This document shows, in pieces, positions 46,467 to 54,266 of a stretch of DNA of 64,000 nucleotides (position 1 is the first letter of the stretch; the number at the start of each line of letters is the position of its first letter). Position numbers and translations under genes: made by a program. Below the pieces are notes generated by a model that saw only the letters and a list, made by a program, of their open reading frames with translations, searched no databases and had not been told where the DNA came from. This stretch comes from Pseudarthrobacter sp. NamE5. Lineage in GTDB: Bacteria > Actinomycetota > Actinomycetes > Actinomycetales > Micrococcaceae. Location: contig NZ_VAHO01000007.1 in assembly GCF_005796225.1 (NCBI RefSeq), forward strand, positions 62,001 to 126,000, written 5' to 3'.

Positions 46467-47678
46467 ATGAGTACGCTGATCACCAACATCGCCGAGCTGA
46501 TGACGCAAGACCTGGAGCACAGGGTCCTCAAGGATGCCGCCGTGGTGATCGAGGGGGAACGGATATCGTGGATCGGTGCCGCCGCGCACGCTCCTGCCGC
46601 GGATGACGCCGTCGACGCCGGCGGCCGTGCCATGCTGCCGGGCTGGGTTGACTCCCACACCCACCTGCTGTTCGCCGGTGACAGGACGGCGGAGTTTGAA
46701 GCGCGGATGGCAGGAGAGTCCTACTCCGCCGGGGGCATAGCGGTGACCGTGAACGCCACCCGGGCCACGTCCGACTTCGACCTCACCCGACTGGCCCTGG
46801 CCCGGGTGGATGAAGCCGTCTCCCAGGGAACCACTTACCTCGAGACGAAGACCGGTTATGGGCTGGACGTCGAACACGAAGCCACGAGCGCTCGCATCGC
46901 CTCCACGGTGGCAGACCAGGTCACCTACCTCGGGGCGCACCTGGTCCCGGCCGGGCAGGACCCGGACGACTACACCGACCTTGTGTGCGGTCCGATGCTG
47001 GCGTCGGTCAGCCCCTATGTGCAGTGGGCCGACGTGTTTTGCGAGGAAGGGGCTTTCAACGCCGAACAGTCGCGCCGCGTCCTGCTGGCCTGCCGGGAGG
47101 CCGGACTGGGGTTGCGCGTGCACGGAAACCAGCTCGGCGAAGGGCCGGGCGTGCAGCTCGCGGTGGAACTGGGCGCCGCGAGCGTGGACCACGTGAATCA
47201 CCTTGCGGACGCTGATGTTGAAGCGCTGGCCGGCACTTGGCGGGGGTGGGACCCCGCCACAGGAACGGGCATCCGGGGCACGGTGGCGACCTGCCTGCCG
47301 GCCTGCGACCTTTCCACCAGGCAGCCGCTCGCCCCGGCACGGAGCCTCCTGGACGCCGGCGTCCAGGTGGCGCTCGCCTCCAACTGCAACCCCGGAACGT
47401 CCTACACCAGTTCGATGGCCTTTTGCGTAGCTACCGCCGTTCTGCAGATGCGTCTCAGCGTCCATGAAGCGGTCCGCGCTGCCACGTACGGCGGCGCACT
47501 CGCATTGCACAGGGAGACCGGGATCGACGCCGACGGCGAAAGGGCGGTGGGTTCCGTGGCCGTCGGCCACCGGGCGGACCTACACCTGCTCAACGCACCG
47601 TCCGCCACCCATCTCGCGTACCGCCCGGGCATGCCCCTGACGTACGCTGTATGGCGGGCCGGCAAGAGAGCGCGGTAG
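46467..47678 (+). CDS. hutI: imidazolonepropionase
   Basis: A 403-aa amidohydrolase of histidine degradation, opening 4-imidazolone-5-propionate to N-formimino-L-glutamate. Motifs: PGWVDSHTHLLFAGDR (metal His pair), TYLETKTGYGLDVEHE, VHGNQLGEGPGVQLA (metal His), VDHVNHLADADV, and ASNCNPGTSYTSSM (metal Asp position replaced by SNCNPGT as in HutI). The other hut genes are not in this window. Start ATG 46467 is 11 bp after the oxidoreductase stop with no clear ribosome site, so coupling or a leaderless start is possible. Confidence 0.92.
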   Translation: MSTLITNIAELMTQDLEHRVLKDAAVVIEGERISWIGAAAHAPAADDAVDAGGRAMLPGWVDSHTHLLFAGDRTAEFEARMAGESYSAGGIAVTVNATRATSDFDLTRLALARVDEAVSQGTTYLETKTGYGLDVEHEATSARIASTVADQVTYLGAHLVPAGQDPDDYTDLVCGPMLASVSPYVQWADVFCEEGAFNAEQSRRVLLACREAGLGLRVHGNQLGEGPGVQLAVELGAASVDHVNHLADADVEALAGTWRGWDPATGTGIRGTVATCLPACDLSTRQPLAPARSLLDAGVQVALASNCNPGTSYTSSMAFCVATAVLQMRLSVHEAVRAATYGGALALHRETGIDADGERAVGSVAVGHRADLHLLNAPSATHLAYRPGMPLTYAVWRAGKRAR

Positions 47679-47693
47679 CTTCCCTTCCCACAG

Positions 47694-47740
47694 TTGACGC
47701 TTTTTGATTAAAAGGGTTCTGTTATTATCAAAAAGCGTCA
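47694..47740. promoter_or_regulatory. 14-bp inverted repeat operator/promoter of the DeoR-type gene
   Basis: TGACGCTTTTTGAT (47695-47708) and ATCAAAAAGCGTCA (47727-47740) are perfect inverted repeats with an 18-bp spacer. A TTGACG -35-like hexamer (47694-47699) overlaps the left arm and an A/T-rich -10 region lies in the spacer, so a bound repressor would cover the promoter. Located 37 bp before the regulator start codon. Confidence 0.65.
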
Positions 47741-47776
47741 TCGAGGCTGGTGGCGGCAGTACCTTGGAGGACCAGC

Positions 47777-48565
47777 ATGACCCGCACCGACCGCCTGACC
47801 GCAATCCTTGACCTCCTCGCCAAGACCGGCCAGGTAGAGGTCGAAGAGATTGTCAGCACGCTCAAAGTATCCCCGGCCACGGCACGGCGGGACCTGGACA
47901 GCCTGGCAAAGCGGCGCCTGCTTACCAGGACCCGGGGCGGGGCCACCACGGGGGCGTTGGCCTACGACCTCCCCGGCCGGTACAACCGCGACGACCACGC
48001 CGAAGCCAAACAGCAGATTGCCCAGGCAGCGTCCGACCTGATTGCCCCCGGTGCCGTGATCGGCCTCTGCGGCGGCACCACCAGCACCGTGCTGGCGCAG
48101 ATCCTGGCCACCCGCGAAGACCTGAACGCACCGTCCAACCAGCCAACCCTCACCGTGGTGACCAACGCGATCAACATTGCCGGGCAGCTGGCCGTACGGC
48201 CCAACATCAAAGTGATGGTCACCGGCGGCATCCTCAACCCGCGCTCCTACGAACTGGTGGGCCCCTACACGGACATCATCATGCAGAAGGTGGTGTTGGA
48301 CATCGCCTTCATCGGGGTCAACGGAATCGATCCCGAGGTTGGCCCGACCAACACCGGGGAAGGGGAAGCCTCAGTGAATGCACTGCTTGCAAGCCGTGCC
48401 CGGGTCTCCTATGTCCTGGCCGATTCCTCCAAGGTGGGGGTTCGTGCCTTCGCTACCATGCACGGCTACAACTTCACCCGGCTGATTACGGACTCGGGTA
48501 TATCGGCGCGGGACAAGGCAGCGTTCGAGGCCAACGGCACCGAAGTGATCGTGGCCGCAGGCTAG
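47777..48565 (+). CDS. DeoR/GlpR family transcriptional regulator
   Basis: A 262-aa regulator. The N-terminal winged helix is RLTAILDLLAKTGQVEVEEIVSTLKVSPATARRDLDSLA, and the C-terminal sugar-phosphate-sensing domain has GLCGGTTSTVLAQIL, VVTNAINIAGQLA and IGVNGID...GEGEASVNALLASRA. The effector is probably a phosphorylated sugar; no sugar gene is adjacent, so targets are unknown. ATG 47777 follows TTGGAGG. The inverted repeat at 47695-47740 suggests autorepression. Confidence 0.9.
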   Translation: MTRTDRLTAILDLLAKTGQVEVEEIVSTLKVSPATARRDLDSLAKRRLLTRTRGGATTGALAYDLPGRYNRDDHAEAKQQIAQAASDLIAPGAVIGLCGGTTSTVLAQILATREDLNAPSNQPTLTVVTNAINIAGQLAVRPNIKVMVTGGILNPRSYELVGPYTDIIMQKVVLDIAFIGVNGIDPEVGPTNTGEGEASVNALLASRARVSYVLADSSKVGVRAFATMHGYNFTRLITDSGISARDKAAFEANGTEVIVAAG

Positions 48566-48592
48566 CTGCAGCCCGCATCCAGCAACTCCGGG

Positions 48593-48598
48593 CAAGAT
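48593..48598 (+). promoter_or_regulatory. -10 box of CPBP protease gene (leaderless geometry)
   Basis: CAAGAT, then 6 nt, then ATG 48605; identical arrangement to ligA. Confidence 0.5.
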
Positions 48599-48604
48599 GG
48601 GTAC

Positions 48605-49384
48605 ATGCTGGTTCCCTCGCGCCGCCGCCTGCGGATAGAAGTCTGGATCGTCCTGGGTTTGTCCCTTGGCCAGTCCGCCGTGTACTCGGTGGTGCAGCTT
48701 ATGGACAAGATGACGCGGGCTCCGCTGGCCGAAGGCACCTCCACCCTTAACCGCTCACAGAGCACCAGGGAATACTTCGACCTGACCTACCAGCTGCTGG
48801 ATATCATCTTCGCCCTGGTGCCGGTGCTGCTGGTGATCTACTTCCTTACGGACCACAGGCAGGCCGGCGGCCTTGACGGCAGCAACGCAGGTTCGGCGTT
48901 CAGGAAGCTCGGTTTCAATTTCGAGCGCCCCGGCACGGACTTGCTTCAGGGGCTGGGGTTGGCTGCCCTGATCGGGGTCCCGTCCCTCGGCCTCTATGCC
49001 GCCGGAAGGGCGCTGGGAATCACCACGGCCATCATTCCCAGTGAGCTTGACGCCTACTGGTGGACGGTGCCGGTACTGATCCTGTCCGCCATCCGCCATG
49101 CCGTGGTGGAGGAAGTCATCGTGGTGGGTTACCTCCTCGACAGGTTCGGAAAATTTGGCTGGAGTGTCCCGCTCTCCATCATGGTGAGCTCCCTGCTCCG
49201 GGGGACCTACCACCTCTACCAGGGGTTCGGCCCCTTTGTGGGGAACGTGGTGATGGGAGTGGTCTTCGCCTGGCTCTACACCAAGACAAAGCGGGTGATG
49301 CCGCTGGTCATTGCCCATGCACTGCTGGACATCGTGGCGTTCGTTGGTTTCAGCCTCTTCGGCAGGGCGGTGGGGCTGGGCTAG
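48605..49384 (+). CDS. CPBP family intramembrane glutamic endopeptidase
   Basis: A 259-aa membrane protein with about 7 membrane segments and the CAAX-protease/bacteriocin-processing (ABI) motifs. Motif 1 is AVVEEVIVVGYLLDRF (the di-Glu; the usual Arg of EExxxR is absent), motif 2 is LRGTYHLYQGFGPFVGN and motif 3 is VIAHALLDIVAF. Such proteins cleave or bind hydrophobic peptides; substrate unknown. Leaderless start geometry at ATG 48605. Follows the DeoR gene by 39 bp but has its own -10. Confidence 0.87.
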   Translation: MLVPSRRRLRIEVWIVLGLSLGQSAVYSVVQLMDKMTRAPLAEGTSTLNRSQSTREYFDLTYQLLDIIFALVPVLLVIYFLTDHRQAGGLDGSNAGSAFRKLGFNFERPGTDLLQGLGLAALIGVPSLGLYAAGRALGITTAIIPSELDAYWWTVPVLILSAIRHAVVEEVIVVGYLLDRFGKFGWSVPLSIMVSSLLRGTYHLYQGFGPFVGNVVMGVVFAWLYTKTKRVMPLVIAHALLDIVAFVGFSLFGRAVGLG

Positions 49385-49399
49385 GGGGCGCGGCACGAC

Positions 49400-50248
49400 A
49401 ATCACCGGGACGCGTGGCGTACTGGTGCAAGGCGATTGGGCACAGGCAATCCCGGTGGTGCCGCCCTGGTGCCAAGCGAGGATGTGGTCTGCCTCGTTAT
49501 CCAGGGAGTTGTTGTTGCAGCCGGGAAGGGGCATGTGCCGTCCCGCATGCTGACCCAGTTCCGCCTTGCCTTGGTGACCCGGTAGCTTGTGCGGCCGATT
49601 TCCAGCGGTGCACTGTCCCGCGGTTCCACCAGGACCCGGTGGAACGAGTCTGCCCCGTTGGCGACGAGTTGCCGTGCCATTGACGGCGGGATCGGGCCGA
49701 ACCCGTCCAGTTGCGCCGGTTCATCGGTCAATCCCATGAGCGAGAACACCGGAACGGTGACCAGGACCCCCGCCGGGCAGCCGCGCGCCGCATCCGGTGC
49801 CGCCGGGTCAAGGGAAGTGGGCCTTCAGCGCCGCCGCGCCGGCTCAATACCGGTGGTCTGGTCCACCATGCCCCGGGCATGGGCCCAGGACATCGTCCCG
49901 GCCTGCAGCGCTGCCAATGACCGGGGCAGGCAGGTGGTCAGGGCGTGGGCTTCGGCCAGCAAAGCAGCGGCGGCCCGGTTTCCGATGGTTAGTACGCACC
50001 CGACCTCCGCCACCAGGCTCCAGTCCTGCGCCGTGGCCTCATGTGGTGTGGCGGGCGGCCCGTTCAACGCCTTCGTCGCCCCGGCCAGGACCGTCACCGC
50101 CATCGCCTTCACCGCCGCCGGCATCAGAACCAGCACCACCGGATGCTGCGCAGGAAACGGCAGAACCTCCCCCGGCCAGCGCAGCCATAAACGCAGCGAC
50201 CGAAGCATCAACGGCCGCCTCAGCCTCCACCACCGGGTTCAATTCCAT
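49400..50248 (-). pseudogene. decayed DUF222/HNH endonuclease gene
   Basis: Pieces of one DUF222-HNH protein lie in three frames. MELNPVVEAEAAVDASVAAF starts at 50248 and stops at 50039. EVGCVLTIGNRAAAALLAEAH continues in another frame (near 50000-49830). DPAAPDAARGCPAG then joins directly to VLVTVPVFSLMGL (near 49770), where intact homologues carry well over 100 residues between these strings, so an internal deletion is inferred. The HNH core RDGTCPFP...GCNNNSLDNEADHILAW crosses another frameshift near 49535. Intact members are about 450-550 aa and occur in many copies in Arthrobacter genomes. Not functional as read. Confidence 0.8.
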
Positions 50249-50341
50249 ACCCAAATGATCCCCGGAGGTTATGACATTCCGGGGTGGCGGCGGCATGACC
50301 AGCGGCCGGGGCAAGAATGGGCCGGGACAAGAAATGGATTC

Positions 50342-50387
50342 GGCCGCCATCGGCAGGTGACGTCGTTGTCACAAGCCGATGGCGGCC
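50342..50387. terminator. hairpin terminator downstream of the VOC gene
   Basis: GGCCGCCATCGGC (50342-50354) pairs perfectly with GCCGATGGCGGCC (50375-50387). The loop itself contains GTGAC/GTCAC (50357-50372). It lies 20 bp beyond the stop of the minus-strand VOC gene. There is no strong T-run. Confidence 0.6.
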
Positions 50388-50407
50388 AAAGTCTGGCGCG
50401 GGTTACG

Positions 50408-51046
50408 TCAGATGGTGACAGCTCCATTGGCGGTTTCGAAGGTGACCGACAGGATGCCGGGCGTCCCGTGCGGAGCTACCCATTCCACGGCGACGTCCTC
50501 GAGCGGCTTCTCCACCGGTTCGCCCAGCCACTCCGTGACACGGGAGGCGGAGCCGGCGATTGTCAGGCAGCTCATCTTGATGTTGCTTTGGTAGGCGTTG
50601 GACGGGTGCAGCGACGGATCGCCTTCCCACTTGAGCATGTACGGCACCTGGGGGTCTGCAATGAGTCCCAGGATGCCAATCTGCTTCCAGACCAGTTCGC
50701 GGCCGTCCGGGAACTTCCGGTTGCCATTGACGGCGGAACGGCCCAGCCGCTCCTCGAAGGGGGCCAGGTCATCGACCTCGACGCACCAGCCCATCCAGCC
50801 GCCACCTGCCGCGGAGCGGGCGCGCACCGCCTGCCCGAACGGTGCCTTGTCCGACGCCGGGTGGTCCAGGACCTCCACGACTTCAAGGTACTTGTGGCCC
50901 GCTAGCGGGATGATCATGTTTCGGGTCCCGAACCGGGGGTGCACCCCGCCCTTCACTGCCTCAACGCCGAGGGCAGATGAAATACGTTCGGTGGTGGCCG
51001 CCAGGCCATCCTGTTCACAGGCGTAAGAGACGTGATCCATGCGCAT
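50408..51046 (-). CDS. VOC superfamily glyoxalase-like protein
   Basis: A 212-aa protein of the glyoxalase-like family (MRMDHVSYACEQDGLAATTERISSALG; GGVHPRFGTRNMIIPLAGHKYLEVVEVLDHP). VOC proteins use paired beta-alpha-beta-beta-beta units for metal-dependent chemistry or ligand binding; substrate unknown. The His of MDHVSY and Glu of LEVVEV could be metal ligands. Start ATG 51046 is supported by CAAGAT ending 6 nt upstream; the frame is open further to 51166 without support. Confidence 0.8.
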   Translation of the reverse strand: MRMDHVSYACEQDGLAATTERISSALGVEAVKGGVHPRFGTRNMIIPLAGHKYLEVVEVLDHPASDKAPFGQAVRARSAAGGGWMGWCVEVDDLAPFEERLGRSAVNGNRKFPDGRELVWKQIGILGLIADPQVPYMLKWEGDPSLHPSNAYQSNIKMSCLTIAGSASRVTEWLGEPVEKPLEDVAVEWVAPHGTPGILSVTFETANGAVTI

Positions 51047-51052
51047 GCCAAC

Positions 51053-51058
51053 ATCTTG
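51053..51058 (-). promoter_or_regulatory. -10 box of VOC gene (leaderless geometry)
   Basis: CAAGAT on the minus strand, then 6 nt, then ATG 51046. It decides between ATG 51046 and the internal ATG 51040. Confidence 0.5.
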
Positions 51059-51082
51059 GCACTTTGTGATCGGGCTCTCAGC

Positions 51083-51096
51083 TAAGGGTAGCCTTA
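51083..51096. promoter_or_regulatory. possible DtxR/IdeR-like palindrome
   Basis: TAAGGGTAGCCTTA has perfect 5-bp arms (TAAGG/CCTTA) and shares the AGGnTAGCCT core of iron-regulator boxes. It lies in the divergent gap between the VOC gene and metY. Weak evidence from one site. Confidence 0.3.
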
Positions 51097-51206
51097 CTGG
51101 GATTTTCCCTTTTTTATCCCCCAAACCCCCGATGCAGGCGGACACCGTCCTGACTATGTTCGTCACAATCCTGTCCGTTGCGGAGGCTGTGTCCCTACAC
51201 TGGCCT

Positions 51207-51321
51207 CAGGTCATGAGCGCCAGCGCCAAGCCCCGGCTCGCTGGCCGGCAACCCTCCATCCGCGGTGGGGTGCCCCGGGTGAGGACCTGGCTGTCCGGCA
51301 ACGGCCGGAGAGCAAGCGCGG
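51207..51321 (+). ncRNA. SAM-IV-type riboswitch upstream of metY
   Basis: Closing stem CAGGTC (51207-51212)/GACCTG (51284-51289), P2 GCCAGC (51219-51224)/GCTGGC (51240-51245), the conserved GGCAACCCTCC strand, the GGGGTGCCCC hairpin, and the downstream GCAAGCGCG element expected in the 3' pseudoknot. The same core recurs before metX. A TACACT -10 lies at 51196-51201. SAM binding is expected to switch off metY. Confidence 0.82.
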
Positions 51322-51349
51322 CCCGTGGTGCTCCGAGCATGCCGGGCCC

Positions 51350-52693
51350 ATGTCAAAGGAGCCTCAGTTGTCCAACGGATGGTCTTTCGAAACCCGCCAG
51401 ATCCACGCCGGACAGGAGCCGGATGCCGCTACCGGTGCCCGTGCCCTTCCCATCTACCAGTCCACTTCCTTTGTTTTCCCCAGTGCTGAGAGCGCTGCGA
51501 ACAGGTTTGCCCTGGCTGAGCTGGCCCCGATCTACACCAGGATCGGCAACCCCACCCAGGAAGCTGTGGAACAGCGCATCGCCAGCCTGGAAGGCGGCCT
51601 GGGGGCCCTGCTGCTCAGCTCAGGCCAGGCCGCCGAGACCTTCGCTGTCCTGAACATTGCGGAGGCGGGGGACCATGTTGTGGCGAGCCCCAGCCTCTAC
51701 GGCGGCACCTACAACCTCTTCGCACACACCCTGAAGAAGTTCGGCATCTCGGTTACCTTTGTGGCGGATCCGGACAGCCTGGACCAGTGGCGCGACGCCG
51801 TACAGCCCAACACCAAACTCTTCTTTGCCGAGGTGGTGTCCAACCCGCGGCAGGACGTCCTGGACATCGAAGGTGTCTCCCGCACCGCCCATGAAGCGGG
51901 CATTCCCCTGATCGTGGACAACACGCTGTCCACACCCTACCTGATCCGCCCGCTCGAGTGGGGAGCGGACATCGTGGTGCATTCAGCCACCAAGTACCTG
52001 GGCGGTCACGGGGCAGCCATCGCCGGAGTGATTGTGGACTCCGGCAACTTCGATTTCGGCAAGGACCCGGAGAAGTTCCCGGGCTTCAACACCCCCGACC
52101 CCACCTACAACGGCCTGGTCTATGCACGGGACCTGGGCGAGGGCGGTGCCCTGGGTGCCAACCTGTCCTACATCCTCAAGGCCCGCGTCCAGCTGCTGCG
52201 GGACCTGGGTTCAGCGGTCTCGCCCTTCAACGCCTTCCTGATTGCCCAGGGCCTGGAGACTCTGAGCCTGCGCGTGGAACGGCATGTGGCCAATGCCCTG
52301 GAAGTGGCCAATTGGCTGGAAGCACGTGACGACGTCGAATCCGTCGCCTACGCCGGACTGCCCTCCAGCCCCTGGTTTGAGCGGGGCCGGAAGTATGGGC
52401 CCAGGGGTACCGGCGCCATCGTGGCCTTCAACCTTGCCGGTGGCGCCGAGGCAGGCAAGCGCTTCGTGGACGCCCTGGAGCTCCACTCCCACGTGGCAAA
52501 CATCGGTGACGTACGGTCCCTGGTCATCCACCCGGCGTCGACCACGCACAGCCAGCTCTCGGCGGAACAGCAGGCCGTTGCCGGCGTCACTCCCGGGCTG
52601 GTCCGCCTCTCCGTCGGCCTTGAGCACATCGATGACATCCTTGCGGACCTCGAAGCCGGGTTCCGGGCCGCCAAGGAGGCAGTAGGCAGCTGA
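51350..52693 (+). CDS. metY: O-acetylhomoserine aminocarboxypropyltransferase/sulfhydrylase
   Basis: A 447-aa PLP enzyme that makes homocysteine (or methionine) from O-acetylhomoserine and sulfide (or methanethiol). Motifs: TRQIHAGQEPDAATGARALPIYQSTSF, YTRIGNPTQEAVEQRIASLEGG and VVHSATKYLGGHG (Schiff-base Lys). NIGDVRSLVIHPASTTHSQL is typical of MetY rather than MetB. Start: ATG 51350, or TTG 51368, which has AAAGGAG 6 nt upstream and is at least as likely. Controlled by the riboswitch just upstream and followed by metX, which supplies its substrate. Confidence 0.94.
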   Translation: MSKEPQLSNGWSFETRQIHAGQEPDAATGARALPIYQSTSFVFPSAESAANRFALAELAPIYTRIGNPTQEAVEQRIASLEGGLGALLLSSGQAAETFAVLNIAEAGDHVVASPSLYGGTYNLFAHTLKKFGISVTFVADPDSLDQWRDAVQPNTKLFFAEVVSNPRQDVLDIEGVSRTAHEAGIPLIVDNTLSTPYLIRPLEWGADIVVHSATKYLGGHGAAIAGVIVDSGNFDFGKDPEKFPGFNTPDPTYNGLVYARDLGEGGALGANLSYILKARVQLLRDLGSAVSPFNAFLIAQGLETLSLRVERHVANALEVANWLEARDDVESVAYAGLPSSPWFERGRKYGPRGTGAIVAFNLAGGAEAGKRFVDALELHSHVANIGDVRSLVIHPASTTHSQLSAEQQAVAGVTPGLVRLSVGLEHIDDILADLEAGFRAAKEAVGS

Positions 52694-52820
52694 CCGGAGA
52701 AACGGCGCCTGCAGAAGCAACGCACGACGGCGGCCGGTGCGGCAGGTGGGCAGCAAGCCGGGGAAGTCACAACCAGTCACACTCTTGGCGGCGGGCAGGG
52801 GCTGTTTCGTACACTCGAAC

Positions 52821-52936
52821 CAGGTCATGAGTGCCAGTGACAGCCCCGGCTTGCTGGCCGGCAACCCTCCTTCCGCGGTGGGGTGCCCCGGGTGAAGACC
52901 TGGCCTGCCGGTCATACGACGGCGGGCAAGCGCGTA
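52821..52936 (+). ncRNA. SAM-IV-type riboswitch upstream of metX
   Basis: Closing stem CAGGTC (52821-52826)/GACCTG (52897-52902), P2 GCCAG (52833-52837)/CTGGC (52854-52858), GGCAACCCTCC, GGGGTGCCCC, and GCAAGCGCG (52926-52934). Compared with the metY copy the P2 loop and some stem bases differ. A TACACT -10 (52810-52815) starts transcription at the first stem. The 3' element lies about 15 nt before the start codon, consistent with control of ribosome access. Confidence 0.84.
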
Positions 52937-52950
52937 GAAGAGGTCCTGCC

Positions 52951-54066
52951 ATGACGGTAACCGTCGCCCGTACCACCGTTCCCGAACACGGGATTGTCCG
53001 TTACGCCTCCATTGGCGGACTGGAACTCGAAGCGGGCGGTTACCTGCCGGACGTGGTCTTGGCGTACGAAACCTGGGGCACCCTCAATGAGGACGGCAGC
53101 AACGCCGTCCTCATTGAACACGCCCTGACCGGCAGCACCCACGTTACCCGGGGCGATACCGACGAGGCCGGCTGGTGGGAACAGTTGGCCGGCCCCGGCG
53201 CCCCGGTGGATACGGACCAGTTCTTCGTGGTCTCCATCAACATGGTGGGTGGCTGCTACGGCTCCACCGGACCGTCGTCGCCTGCTCCGGACGGAACACC
53301 GTGGGGCTCCAGGTTTCCCCTGGTAACCCTGCGGGACAGCACGGCAGCGGAGGCCCGGCTTGCCGACCAGCTGGGTATCGACAGCTGGTTTGCCGTGCTC
53401 GGCGGTTCCATGGGCGGTGCCCGGGCTTTGGAGTGGGCCATCACCTTCCCGGAACGCGTGCAGCGCTGCACGGTGATTTCGGTGGGCGCCGCCAGCACTG
53501 CCGAGCAGATTGCTTTCGCGCAGGCCCAGACCCTCGCCATCCGCCAGGATGCCAACTTTAACGGCGGCGACTACTACGGGGGTCCCTGTCCCGAGGACGG
53601 GCTGGCTCTGGCACGGCGGATTGCCCACATCACCTACCGCTCGGCGGCAGAACTGGAGGGCAGGTTCGGGCGTGCCGCGCAGGCCCCGGAATCACCGTTG
53701 CAGGCGGGCAGCCTGGGAACACGTGGCCGCTACCAGGTGGAAAGCTACCTGGACCATCAGGGGACCAAACTGGTCCAGAGGTTCGACGCCAACAGCTATA
53801 TCGCCATCACCGAGGCTCTCATGAGCCATGACATCTGCCGGGGACGCGGCACGCTTCCGGAGACGCTGGCCCGCTCGAGCGCGCGCTTCTTCATTGCCGC
53901 CGTAGACTCGGACCGGCTCTACTTCCCGTCCCAATCACGCGAACTGGCCCAGGCCCTGCCGGGAGAGGTAAACGTGCACCTTATCCAGGCGCCGATTGGC
54001 CACGACGGGTTCCTCACGGAAATAGGGCAGCTCGGGAACCAGCTCCGCGAGCACCTCCTGCCCTGA
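52951..54066 (+). CDS. metX: homoserine O-acetyltransferase
   Basis: A 371-aa alpha/beta-hydrolase enzyme activating homoserine with acetyl-CoA. Motifs: NAVLIEHALTGSTHV, VVSINMVGGCYGSTGP, VLGGSMGGARALEWA (nucleophile Ser in GGSMGG), DSDRLYFPSQS (Asp) and GHDGFLTE (His). ATG 52951 follows AGAGG. Its own riboswitch and promoter suggest expression independent of metY. Product feeds MetY. Confidence 0.95.
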   Translation: MTVTVARTTVPEHGIVRYASIGGLELEAGGYLPDVVLAYETWGTLNEDGSNAVLIEHALTGSTHVTRGDTDEAGWWEQLAGPGAPVDTDQFFVVSINMVGGCYGSTGPSSPAPDGTPWGSRFPLVTLRDSTAAEARLADQLGIDSWFAVLGGSMGGARALEWAITFPERVQRCTVISVGAASTAEQIAFAQAQTLAIRQDANFNGGDYYGGPCPEDGLALARRIAHITYRSAAELEGRFGRAAQAPESPLQAGSLGTRGRYQVESYLDHQGTKLVQRFDANSYIAITEALMSHDICRGRGTLPETLARSSARFFIAAVDSDRLYFPSQSRELAQALPGEVNVHLIQAPIGHDGFLTEIGQLGNQLREHLLP

Positions 54067-54148
54067 GTCGCCGCCCCCGCCACGCGCCAAAACGGGCCGG
54101 AGTCCCCGGCATGTGCATTTTCGCAGATGCTTTCTGCAGTATTCGGCG

Positions 54149-54219
54149 TTGAGCTCCGCGCGTCCCCGGACAATACTCGTGTGAACCCTGCGGTTTTGTG
54201 GCGAGCGACACAAAACCGC
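54149..54219 (+). promoter_or_regulatory. promoter plus 11-bp inverted repeat upstream of MHS transporter
   Basis: TTGAGC (54149-54154), 17-bp spacer, AATACT (54172-54177). Just downstream, GCGGTTTTGTG (54190-54200) and CACAAAACCGC (54209-54219) form a perfect inverted repeat with 8-bp spacer. Position near +6 to +35 suggests a repressor roadblock site. Confidence 0.55.
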
Positions 54220-54266
54220 TATCCGGTCCCCATGTGGTGTCGACGGAGACGCCAAAGGAGTCACTC

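Noticed and set aside
52951..52965. GACGGTAACCGTC palindrome at the metX start
   Set aside because: It lies within the first codons and is explained by the coding sequence MTVTV; too short and not positioned as an operator.
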